From an uncultured Clostridium sp. (GTDB taxonomy: Bacteria; Bacillota; Clostridia; TANB77; CAG-508), in NCBI GenBank assembly GCA_930986425.1, contig CAKNJR010000002.1, positions 1 through 64,000 on the forward strand: a stretch of 64,000 nucleotides of DNA, given 5' to 3'. Shown piece by piece: positions 56,777 to 64,000 of the stretch. The notes beneath the pieces were generated by a model that worked only from the letters and a program-made list of their open reading frames with translations, was not told where the DNA came from and did no database searches. Made by a program: the position numbers and the translations under genes. Position 1 is the first letter of the stretch, and each line of letters begins with the position of its first letter.

Positions 56777-59068
56777 TTGACCGACCAACTAAAAAATTTC
56801 CCAACAGCAGAACAATTACAAAATGAATTTAAAAATAAAATTGTTGAAATAATTAATTATTTAAAAAAATTTTCAGCTTATGAAGTTCTTGCATATTTTT
56901 ATTCTAATTATAAATTTAGCTATGGTGAGAAAGATAATAAAGATGATAGATGGTTGCAAAGTAAAAAAATAATGTATTTGCAGATGCTATTTTCCTGTAT
57001 AGAAGAAAATGGCATAAAAGAGGAATTGCAAAAAAATACATTAGAAAAAATTGAAAAATATATTGAAGAGTTAGAAAAAATCACTTTGCGATATCGATTA
57101 GTAAGTGATAAGGAAAAAGAATTAACTTCAGAGGAAAAAGATTATATAATTCACTCAGACTCTTTTAAAGATTGGAGTGGAAAGAGATACGACATTTTTG
57201 AAATACAACACCATAAAGATATGTTAGGTTGCTTAGAAGAAGAATTTAAGTTAACATATAACTTTTCATTAAAAGACTTATATTGTGGAATCAATAAATT
57301 AAAAAATAATTTCTATTTTGAGTTTGAAAATAGTATAAATAATTTAAAAACTTTAATAAAAACGGAAAAAATAGAGATAAATGAAGATAATAGCTTAAAT
57401 ATACATAGTAAATTAAGCCACAAAAAAAGGAGTCAGATAGATAAACATTTGGATAATGTCTATAGTCTAAAATTAGCAGATATACAAGAAAATACTAAGT
57501 GGACAACCATCTTTTTAGATAAATTTGTTATAGATCCGAGTGTCTACAAAAAATTTGTAGAAGATATAAGTATAGAGAATTGGAATAAGTTAATGAATAA
57601 TATCAAATATAAGCCTCTAGCAAAAATAGACAATAAATATTATATATTATTAGAACAAAAATTTTATGATAATTTTGACAAGATTGCAATAAAAGGAATA
57701 TGTGAAAAGTTTAATAGTAAAGAACAAGAAATAAGGGCAAAATTCACTTCTAACATAGAAAAAGTCGTAGAACGATACTTTAATAACATATTAGGTGATA
57801 AACAAAGTTATCAAAAAAATTTTTATGTATATAACAATAAAATTTTAGAAAATGATATTTTAATAGTATATGATAATAATATTTTTATTATAGAGGTGAA
57901 AGCAGGAAATTTTACACACGAATTGGCAAGTGAAGATTTTGAATCTCATAAAGAATCATTAAAAAATCTAATTGTAAAAGCAAACGAACAACAAGATTCT
58001 TTAGAGAAATGTTTGTTGGAACATAAAAAAATTTGTATTTATGATAGCAATAACAAAAAAACAAGGAATAAAAAAGCTGAAATTAAAATAAATGATGACA
58101 CAAAAATTTTTAAAATTATAATAACAGCAGAATCTTTTAATGATATTGAAGCAAGAATAGATAAAGTTAAAATATTGACATTGAGTGAAAACACTCTTGT
58201 TTTTTGCTTAGATGATCTAAGAGTATATAGTGAATATTTTGAGAAACATCCCTGCTATTTTATACAATATTTATTGCAAAGAAGAAAAGCTATTGGCAAT
58301 AAGAATATTGATTTAGTAGACGAATTATATCATTTAGGTATGTGGATTGAATATAATTTTTATAATGAATATACAAATGAACAAATAGATTATTTTAAAA
58401 GAGAAAATGATATAAAAGAGGAATTGGGAATAGTATCAATTTGTGGTGAAGACTGGATGGAAGAATTGGATGCTTATTATAATAGCCTATGGTTTAAGAA
58501 AAAAATCGTAACTAAACCATATAGGAATATACCGTCAGAAATAAAAAAAGTTATAGAATTTTGTGAAAAAAATAATGCAATTGAGAATCATACTTATCTA
58601 ACCACTTTTTTACTAAATTTAAATCCTGATACATTACAGCTAACAGAAAAAATTGTTATAGAATCTAAAGAATTTTATAAAAAAAATAATAGACCTAAAT
58701 ATGGGTATATGTCATTAACAAAAACAGATGAAAATGGTATAGATGGAATATGCATTTCATCTATTTGTAGTGAAGATGACGCAAATGAAGAACTGTTATT
58801 AAAAAATGTATATGCTAATATGTATTTAGATAAAGATAAAAAAACAATAAGTGTGTTTTTATATTATAATAAAAATGACGAAATAATTAAAATACATTTA
58901 AAGACACTAACAGCACTAGATAATGAATTTAAAAGTACAGAAACAATTAATATGGCAGAATATTTAAGGCATAAGCGTGGTTTAAAATTAGAAAGTAAAA
59001 AAATAGGGAGAAATGAGTTATGCCCATGTGGAAGTGGCAAGAAATACAAGAAGTGTTGTGGAAAGTAG
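56777..59068 (+). CDS. SEC-C domain protein with a PD-(D/E)xK-like core
   Basis: A 763-residue protein. The N-terminal 300 residues are helical; the centre has ENDILIVYDNNIFIIEVKAGN, a nuclease-like beta-strand D...E-x-K pattern resembling NERD; and the C-terminus is a SEC-C zinc motif CPCGSGKKYKKCCGK. Such proteins with a nuclease core and SEC-C tail are known in defence islands and mobile elements. I favour TTG 56777, nine bases after GGAGGTGA; ATG 56747 has no ribosome site. Confidence 0.75.
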   Translation: MTDQLKNFPTAEQLQNEFKNKIVEIINYLKKFSAYEVLAYFYSNYKFSYGEKDNKDDRWLQSKKIMYLQMLFSCIEENGIKEELQKNTLEKIEKYIEELEKITLRYRLVSDKEKELTSEEKDYIIHSDSFKDWSGKRYDIFEIQHHKDMLGCLEEEFKLTYNFSLKDLYCGINKLKNNFYFEFENSINNLKTLIKTEKIEINEDNSLNIHSKLSHKKRSQIDKHLDNVYSLKLADIQENTKWTTIFLDKFVIDPSVYKKFVEDISIENWNKLMNNIKYKPLAKIDNKYYILLEQKFYDNFDKIAIKGICEKFNSKEQEIRAKFTSNIEKVVERYFNNILGDKQSYQKNFYVYNNKILENDILIVYDNNIFIIEVKAGNFTHELASEDFESHKESLKNLIVKANEQQDSLEKCLLEHKKICIYDSNNKKTRNKKAEIKINDDTKIFKIIITAESFNDIEARIDKVKILTLSENTLVFCLDDLRVYSEYFEKHPCYFIQYLLQRRKAIGNKNIDLVDELYHLGMWIEYNFYNEYTNEQIDYFKRENDIKEELGIVSICGEDWMEELDAYYNSLWFKKKIVTKPYRNIPSEIKKVIEFCEKNNAIENHTYLTTFLLNLNPDTLQLTEKIVIESKEFYKKNNRPKYGYMSLTKTDENGIDGICISSICSEDDANEELLLKNVYANMYLDKDKKTISVFLYYNKNDEIIKIHLKTLTALDNEFKSTETINMAEYLRHKRGLKLESKKIGRNELCPCGSGKKYKKCCGK

Positions 59069-59106
59069 TATAAAATTTTAGGAAGATTAATAATTAAAAA
59101 ATAGCG

Positions 59107-59140
59107 AAAAACCTAGTACACACAATGTAGTAGGTTTTTT
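59107..59140 (+). terminator. Terminator after the SEC-C gene
   Basis: A 13-bp stem with one mismatch (59107-59119 with 59127-59139) followed by a T run. Confidence 0.8.
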
Positions 59141-59161
59141 GATAAAAAGGTTTGGGATAGT

Positions 59162-59198
59162 CCTTTTCAATTTTATATAATAAGTAAAATTGAAAAGG
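59162..59198 (+). promoter_or_regulatory. Ribosome-site-masking hairpin before gene 59209
   Basis: A perfect 14-bp inverted repeat (59162-59175 with 59185-59198) with a 9-base loop. The right arm includes AAGG of the ribosome site AAGGAGG, ten bases before ATG 59209. The folded RNA would hide it, giving translational control. Confidence 0.65.
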
Positions 59199-59208
59199 AG
59201 GGAGTATA

Positions 59209-59538
59209 ATGGAGAAAATTGTAGAAGGCTTTTTTGATACATATAGTGATGATTTCTTTGAATATTTTGATAAATACAAAGTATTGAAAGTTATGCAAAA
59301 TAAAGAATATAAAAAAATAAATCAACAGATATGTAGTGTAAAAGAAAAATATCCGAAAGTTATTTCATTATTAGAAGATAAAGAATCTGTTGCTCTAAAT
59401 TATGAAGAAGGAAAAGCAATCAATAAAATTTTAAAGCTACAAGAAGAGCTTGATGGAATTGAAATAAAAGAGGCTTTTAAATTAGGATTTAAAGAAGCAC
59501 TTATTTATCTTGAATCGATGAATATGCTAAATATATAA
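59209..59538 (+). CDS. Small helical element protein
   Basis: A 109-residue helical protein ending in AFKLGFKEALIYLESM, a G-F-K pattern that is also in the genes at 53707 and 62008. Likely a mobile-element family (DUF6809-like). Its ribosome site is in a hairpin. It sits 13 bases before a phosphoesterase gene. Confidence 0.6.
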   Translation: MEKIVEGFFDTYSDDFFEYFDKYKVLKVMQNKEYKKINQQICSVKEKYPKVISLLEDKESVALNYEEGKAINKILKLQEELDGIEIKEAFKLGFKEALIYLESMNMLNI

Positions 59539-59551
59539 GAAGGAGAAAACT

Positions 59552-60397
59552 ATGAAATTTATATATGCTTGTGATATTCACGGAGATGAATATAAATATG
59601 AAAAATTATTAGTAGAGGCAATAAAACAAAAAGTTAAATATTTAGTATTTGGAGGAGATTTATTGCCTAAAAACTGTAGTGATAGATACAATGAACAAAA
59701 AATATTTATAGAAAAATTTTTTGATAATTATTTTACTAAATTAAAAGAAAATAATATTAAATGTATTTGTATATTAGGAAATGATGATTTAGAACAATTA
59801 GATGAAACATTTGAAAATGAATGTAATAAATTTGATAATGTATTTAATATAGATAATAAGAAAGCAGATTTAGAAGATATTTCTTTTATAGGATTATCTA
59901 AAGTATTAGACCATCCTTTTGGTTGCAAAGATAGAGTTGTAATTGAAGAAAATTTAGAAATGCCTTTTCAGTTATCAAAAATAATATATGTCGAAAAATG
60001 TAGAAATATGCTGTCAGTTGATGAATGGAAAGAATATAGGAAAAAAGTAGAAAAAATGGAAAATGTGTTAAAACATTTGCCTAAAGCAACAGAAGGAAAA
60101 AAGGCTATTTATGTATTTCATAACCCACCATTTGGAGTAGGATTAGATGTATGTATAGATAAAAGACAAGTAGGCTCAAAAGCAATAACAGACTTCTTAA
60201 CAAAAAGTAATGCTTATATGTCTTTACACGGACACATTCACGAATCTTATAAAGTTACAGGAATATGGAAAAATGAATTAAACGGTACAATTTGCATACA
60301 AACAGGTCAAACAGAAAGAGGTAATAAAGATATATTTTATGCAATTATTGATACAGATACTGATTATAGCAATTTAATTGTATTGAAAGAACAATAA
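59552..60397 (+). CDS. Element-borne metallophosphoesterase
   Basis: A 281-residue phosphoesterase with ACDIHGDEYK, GGDLLP, LGNDDLEQ, HNPPFGVG and LHGHIHESY metal-binding motifs. It resembles the predicted phosphodiesterases of mobile elements. The start has AAGGAG eight bases upstream. It may be regulated with the preceding gene. Confidence 0.85.
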   Translation: MKFIYACDIHGDEYKYEKLLVEAIKQKVKYLVFGGDLLPKNCSDRYNEQKIFIEKFFDNYFTKLKENNIKCICILGNDDLEQLDETFENECNKFDNVFNIDNKKADLEDISFIGLSKVLDHPFGCKDRVVIEENLEMPFQLSKIIYVEKCRNMLSVDEWKEYRKKVEKMENVLKHLPKATEGKKAIYVFHNPPFGVGLDVCIDKRQVGSKAITDFLTKSNAYMSLHGHIHESYKVTGIWKNELNGTICIQTGQTERGNKDIFYAIIDTDTDYSNLIVLKEQ

Positions 60398-60462
60398 AAA
60401 GGTTAAACAAAAATACTAGCAAAAATAGTACACACAAAAAACAGTACAAAAAAAAGACTATG

Positions 60463-60490
60463 TTGAAACAATGAAAATAAGTAGTATAAT
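60463..60490 (+). promoter_or_regulatory. Promoter of the TnpV-like gene
   Basis: TTGAAA (60463-60468) and TATAAT (60485-60490) are 16 bases apart. A terminator-like hairpin lies between this promoter and the gene. Confidence 0.6.
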
Positions 60491-60499
60491 GTATATAAT

Positions 60500-60556
60500 G
60501 AAACAATTATAAGAGATGCAAGAGTAAAAAAATCTTAGCACCTCTTTTTTTGTTTC
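60500..60556 (+). terminator. Leader hairpin, possible attenuator
   Basis: AAGAGATGC (60511-60519) pairs with GCACCTCTT (60538-60546), extended by GAAACAA (60500-60506) with TTGTTTC (60550-60556), and includes a T run. It would end most transcripts from the promoter upstream before the gene at 60617. A tiny ATG-led frame (five codons, then TAA) lies at its foot. Confidence 0.6.
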
Positions 60557-60616
60557 AGGGTTTTGTATAGATTAATGGTGTATTGTAGAATTTATTATAG
60601 AAAGAAGGTAATTACA

Positions 60617-60892
60617 ATGACTTTTGGAAAGTATGGAAAAATGATTTTAGCAAATATGGAAAGAAATTATCCATATAGAAAACAAGAATTAGAGCTTACA
60701 GGAGAACTAAATGTTAAGATATTTGAAAGAGAAAAATATATTTTAGAATTAAAAAAGCAAGTAGAACAGCAAATAAAAGAAAAATACAAAGCTCCTAGTA
60801 CAAGGGAAATGTCCATACTTGCCAAATATCAACAAATGATTGATGGTTTAGTTGATGAAGTTCTAATGAAAGAAATTTTACAAAAAATATAG
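60617..60892 (+). CDS. TnpV-like transposon protein
   Basis: A 91-residue helical protein. FGKYGKMILANMERN, LELTGELNVKIFER and the LVDEVLMKEIL ending resemble the TnpV family found in clostridial transposons and conjugative elements. ATG 60617 follows AGAAGG; the upstream ATG at 60563 has no ribosome site. Function is unknown. Confidence 0.6.
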   Translation: MTFGKYGKMILANMERNYPYRKQELELTGELNVKIFEREKYILELKKQVEQQIKEKYKAPSTREMSILAKYQQMIDGLVDEVLMKEILQKI

Positions 60893-60897
60893 AAATC

Positions 60898-60927
60898 GAG
60901 TTAGTTACTATACTAGCTCTTTTTTTA
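60898..60927 (+). terminator. Terminator before ardA
   Basis: An 8-bp stem (60898-60905 with 60912-60919) with G-U wobble, a 6-base loop and a run of eight T. Confidence 0.75.
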
Positions 60928-60942
60928 TGGAAAGGAGCTTAT

Positions 60943-61941
60943 ATGCTAAATGTTTGGATTGGAAATTTAGGAAAATACAACGAAGGCGAACTTGTAGGAG
61001 AATGGCTAGAATTACCTGTTTCAAAAAAAGAACTAGATACTTTTTTACGAGAAAAAGTTGGACTCCAGTTGACACAAGATGAAGTTGAAAAGGCACTTGC
61101 TGAAAATGGTGTATGTTATGAAGAATATATGATAAACGACTATGAAACTGATTTACCTATTAAAGTTAGTGAATATACTAATCTTACAATGCTTAATTTA
61201 TTAGCACTTGCCTCAGAAAGAGTAAATAATATGGAAGCTGTTGAGGCTTATATTGACTCACAAGGTACAGATGACATAGAAGAAATCATAAATATTATGT
61301 TGCAAGAAGATGATATACCTTTTTATTCTTATGAAGAAGATTCTGAATATCTGTCTAATGAAGAAAAATATGGAATGTCAAAAGCTAATTGGAGTGGTCT
61401 ACAAGATGTCTTAGATCAGCATAATGTTTCTGATTATTTCGATTATGAAAGGTATGGTGCTGATGATGATGTAATACTTTATGATACTGGTTATCTTGAT
61501 AGTATTGAATCAGGAAATATTGACTTACACTACTACTCTTTAGAAGAGATAAAAAAAGAATTAAAATACAATGAAGAAGAATTAGAAAATAAAAAATTAA
61601 AAGTTATATATAAAGAAGTTGGTAAAGATCCTGTTGTAATGGAAATAGATGATACTTTAGAAGCAAAACAAAAATTAGTAGGAGGATTAATTGAAGTAGT
61701 ACCATATAAAGATGATTTACTTCTTATATGTAATGAAGAAGGTAAAATAGCAAATCTAAAGCCAAATTTACAATTTGATTATGACTATATTGCAGGGAAC
61801 TGTTTTATAGTTGGAGATGACTATGAAAATTCAGGCTTTAAGTCTGTTGAAGAAAATCAAATTGAAGATATAAAAAAAGATTTGGAAGATAGAACTATCG
61901 TTATAGAAGAAATTGAAGAAACAGATGATATGGAATTCTAA
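60943..61941 (+). CDS. ardA: ArdA-DUF3846 antirestriction fusion
   Basis: A 332-residue acidic protein. The N-terminal 165 residues match ArdA, a DNA mimic that blocks type I restriction enzymes: WIGNLGKYNEGELVGEWLELP, EEYMINDYETDLP and the acidic end DYFDYERYG. The C-terminal 100 residues (about 222-310) match DUF3846, with VIEVVPYKDDLLLICNEEGK-like VEVVPYKDDLLL. RBS AAGGAG. It should let the element escape the host's type I system when it moves. Confidence 0.88.
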   Translation: MLNVWIGNLGKYNEGELVGEWLELPVSKKELDTFLREKVGLQLTQDEVEKALAENGVCYEEYMINDYETDLPIKVSEYTNLTMLNLLALASERVNNMEAVEAYIDSQGTDDIEEIINIMLQEDDIPFYSYEEDSEYLSNEEKYGMSKANWSGLQDVLDQHNVSDYFDYERYGADDDVILYDTGYLDSIESGNIDLHYYSLEEIKKELKYNEEELENKKLKVIYKEVGKDPVVMEIDDTLEAKQKLVGGLIEVVPYKDDLLLICNEEGKIANLKPNLQFDYDYIAGNCFIVGDDYENSGFKSVEENQIEDIKKDLEDRTIVIEEIEETDDMEF

Positions 61942-62007
61942 AAATCTAAAAAAGGTTTTGGATTGCAATATGTATCCTTGTATAATTTGTAGAAGGAGGT
62001 AAAATTT

Positions 62008-62301
62008 ATGATTAAAGAAACACTATTAGAATCATTTTATTTGGACAGAGAGCAATCCGAACTTGCTAAAAGAAGTGAATATGAAAAAAAGGTCTGTTAC
62101 GAAATCGACAGAAATGGTAACGAAGAAAGGCTTAGAAAACTTATCGACAAAATTTATGATAAAAAATTAAGTAAAAAAATTAGTAATTTACTAGATTTGA
62201 CTTTAGATGATAGGTTAAAAAAGGATGGTGCAACACTAGATAAATATTATAAGCAAGGTTTTAAAGACGGAATTAATTTATTAATTGAGTACATAAAATA
62301 A
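62008..62301 (+). CDS. Small helical element protein
   Basis: A 97-residue protein, the third with a hydrophobic G-F-K-D ending (YKQGFKDGINLLIEYIK). It has a strong AAGGAGG ribosome site. Probably a DUF6809-like family member of unknown role. Confidence 0.65.
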   Translation: MIKETLLESFYLDREQSELAKRSEYEKKVCYEIDRNGNEERLRKLIDKIYDKKLSKKISNLLDLTLDDRLKKDGATLDKYYKQGFKDGINLLIEYIK

Positions 62302-62337
62302 AAATCATTTTGAACTTTCTTTTAGGAGGCTATTTAT

Positions 62338-62757
62338 TTGAAAAATATAAGATTGTTTATAAAAAGCAAAAATTTAGATATGCTACAAGCCTTTTCTGAC
62401 GAGAGCTATCTATATAATTACTTTGTCAATAATTATTCGGAATTACCTGAAGAAAATATATTTAGAAATCCTACATTAGTAAAAAGAATAGAAGAAATGA
62501 TTTATTTTTCTAAAAATAATATTTCCAATGATGATGTAATTGTATGGAATGAAACAAGTAGAGATTTAAAATCAAAAAATATTTCTTTTTATGCAGTTAT
62601 TTTAGATTCTGAGAACGGATCTTTTACCACATATAACAATTTAAAAGCAAGTATTCCATATTTAAAAATTAATTCAAATACAGATGTGTTTGAAGCAGTA
62701 ATAAAAATAGAAAAATTTAATAAAGAGTTAGAATATGAAGAAGAAATGGAGATGTGA
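62338..62757 (+). CDS. Hypothetical element protein
   Basis: A 139-residue soluble protein of no recognised family with NIFRNPTLVKRIEEM in its centre and an acidic end. The start is TTG, eight bases after AGGAGG. It lies between small element genes and is co-transcribed. Confidence 0.65.
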   Translation: MKNIRLFIKSKNLDMLQAFSDESYLYNYFVNNYSELPEENIFRNPTLVKRIEEMIYFSKNNISNDDVIVWNETSRDLKSKNISFYAVILDSENGSFTTYNNLKASIPYLKINSNTDVFEAVIKIEKFNKELEYEEEMEM

Positions 62758-62758
62758 A

Positions 62759-63040
62759 ATGAAAAATTTAAAATTACAATGGCTTGACAAAGTTCCTCCT
62801 CCTGAAGAAAGAAATCCTGAATTATTTTACTATGATATAAGAAATTCAGATATTGATGACGGATACACTATTGAAAGAGGTGTATTAGTGAATAATATAG
62901 GATCTTTAGTTACTAATAAAGATATTTTAAAAGATAAAGAATTAATAACAGATAAAGAATTAGAAAATTTACATTATGAAGAAGTACAAGATTTATATGT
63001 AAAACATAATTCTATTGAATCTGATATAGAACTTGAATAG
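62759..63040 (+). CDS. Hypothetical acidic element protein
   Basis: A 93-residue acidic protein with LQWLDKVPPPEERNPELF at the start. Similar short proteins accompany replication and partition genes in gut Firmicutes elements; no function is known. ATG 62759 follows GGAG by eight bases; the upstream ATG at 62735 lies in the previous gene's end. Confidence 0.6.
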   Translation: MKNLKLQWLDKVPPPEERNPELFYYDIRNSDIDDGYTIERGVLVNNIGSLVTNKDILKDKELITDKELENLHYEEVQDLYVKHNSIESDIELE

Positions 63041-63051
63041 GAGGATTTATT

Positions 63052-63954
63052 TTGAGTATAGAAGATGCAAGAAAAAAATTTGTGGTAGATAAAACACCTG
63101 AATTCACAAAAAAAGTAGAAGAACAAAAAGTAGAAAACACTAATAATATTATAAATATTGAATTAAGTAAATTGGTTGCTTTTAGAAAAAGGCAACCTTT
63201 TTCTATGTATGATGAAATTAAAAAGCAAGAAGTTTTAGAAAGTATTAGAGAAAACGGAGTTTTAGTACCTATTATTGTTAGAAAAATTGAAAATGGAAAA
63301 TATGAGATTATTTCAGGACATAACAGAGTAGAATGTTCAAAAGAACTTAACTTATCCACTATTCCTGCTCAAATTGTGGATTGTGATGACGATAAAGCAA
63401 TTTTAATTATGATCGATACTAACCTTTGTAATAGAGATAAAATTAATCCTATTGAAAAAGGTTATGCTTATAAAATAAAAATGGAAATATTAAAAAATAA
63501 CCCTAATATAAGTAATATCAATGATTTTAAAGATAATTCCCCAATGGGAACTGAAGATAGTAAAACTCAAATTTATAGATATATAAGGCTTACAGAACTT
63601 ATTAAGTCATTACAAGAAAAAATAATAAATGAAGATTTATCTATGAGGGCAGGAGTTGAACTTTCTTATTTATCTAAAGAAGAACAAGAAATAGTAAATC
63701 AAGTAATAGAAGATGAACAAATAAAATTATCACTTGTGCAATCTCAGAAAATAAGAGCAAATAAAAATAACATTACTTATATAGAGGTATTAAAACTATT
63801 AAAAAATGGCAAAAACAAAGTAGAAAAATTTACAGGAAAACTGAATAAACAAGTATTTAAAGAATATAAAGACAAATTTAATTCAGATAAAGAATTTAGT
63901 ATTTTGGTTAAGAAATTATTAGATGACTACTTTAAGAGCGACAGCGATATATAG
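63052..63954 (+). CDS. parB: ParB/RepB/Spo0J family partition protein
   Basis: A 300-residue protein with the ParB N-terminal CTP-binding fold: RKRQPFSMYDEIKKQEVLESI, RENGVLVPIIVRKIENG, IISGHNRVECSKEL, and a DNA-binding helix-turn-helix region. ParB segregates plasmid or element copies, or acts as a regulator, normally with ParA. The start is TTG, eight bases after AGGAGG. A terminator lies just after its end; no parA is in the window. Confidence 0.88.
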   Translation: MSIEDARKKFVVDKTPEFTKKVEEQKVENTNNIINIELSKLVAFRKRQPFSMYDEIKKQEVLESIRENGVLVPIIVRKIENGKYEIISGHNRVECSKELNLSTIPAQIVDCDDDKAILIMIDTNLCNRDKINPIEKGYAYKIKMEILKNNPNISNINDFKDNSPMGTEDSKTQIYRYIRLTELIKSLQEKIINEDLSMRAGVELSYLSKEEQEIVNQVIEDEQIKLSLVQSQKIRANKNNITYIEVLKLLKNGKNKVEKFTGKLNKQVFKEYKDKFNSDKEFSILVKKLLDDYFKSDSDI

Positions 63955-63960
63955 CAAGAT

Positions 63961-63983
63961 TCCCCTTTGTACTGACAAAGGGA
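63961..63983 (+). terminator. Palindrome after parB
   Basis: CCCTTTGT pairs with ACAAAGGG, 4-base loop, immediately downstream of the parB stop. It lacks a strong T run but its position fits a terminator; the remaining 17 bases hold nothing assignable. Confidence 0.4.
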
Positions 63984-64000
63984 GCAAAAAGTACCTTTTT

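Overview
This is an AT-rich, low-GC Gram-positive chromosome segment, most like an uncultured gut clostridium (Clostridia). It carries spoIIE and cwlD (endospore formation), a classic radC-mreBCD-PBP2-minC cluster, strong GGAGG ribosome sites, frequent TTG/GTG starts, near-consensus sigma-A promoters (TTGAAA-17-TATAAT type) and many U-tract hairpin terminators. TGA is used as stop throughout. No rRNA, intact tRNA or CRISPR array was seen.

Region 1, about 1-39,200, is mainly core genome. It starts with a cell-shape and division cluster (DUF4321 protein, RadC, MreB, MreC, MreD, PBP2, MinC). Next come an Asn-rich protein on the minus strand and two giant surface proteins (1616 and 1957 aa) in tandem; the second has a predicted thioester (TQXA-like) head, SdrD/Cna-B-like folds and an LPPTG sorting signal. 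Then follow SpoIIE, a WG-repeat protein, AcpS, TatD, LemA, a G5/lysozyme-like wall enzyme, exonuclease III, an AI-2E family permease, a CwlD-like amidase, DprA, a frameshifted ComM/YifB, YraN, HD, HAD, metallophosphoesterase, Nudix-HIT and GNAT proteins.

Region 2, about 39,200-54,000, is a defence-type island. It holds broken remnants (a coiled-coil tail and a DUF1998 helicase tail), a DUF3427+DUF3883 nuclease-like protein, a complete type I restriction-modification operon (hsdM, hsdS, an unknown gene, hsdR) followed by small orphan genes, a DUF4143 ATPase, and a compact four-gene cassette at 51,936-53,651. The cassette encodes a SLATT/Pycsar-effector-like membrane protein, a 43-aa protein, a TIR-like (MTH538/ThsB-like) protein and a four-helix membrane protein. 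It is the best candidate here for an undescribed anti-phage system.

Region 3, about 54,100-64,000, is mobile. A 45-bp 3' fragment of an initiator tRNA-fMet lies at 54,251-54,295, flanked on both sides by different 11-bp tandem repeats that look like tyrosine-integrase arm sites. To its right runs a rightward element module: sigma/RinA-like regulators, a DUF3789 peptide, a replisome-organiser-like HTH protein, a SEC-C nuclease-like protein, a metallophosphoesterase, a TnpV-like protein, an ArdA-DUF3846 antirestriction fusion and a ParB protein at the window edge. The ArdA gene lies 12 kb from a type I restriction system, so restriction and antirestriction occur side by side.
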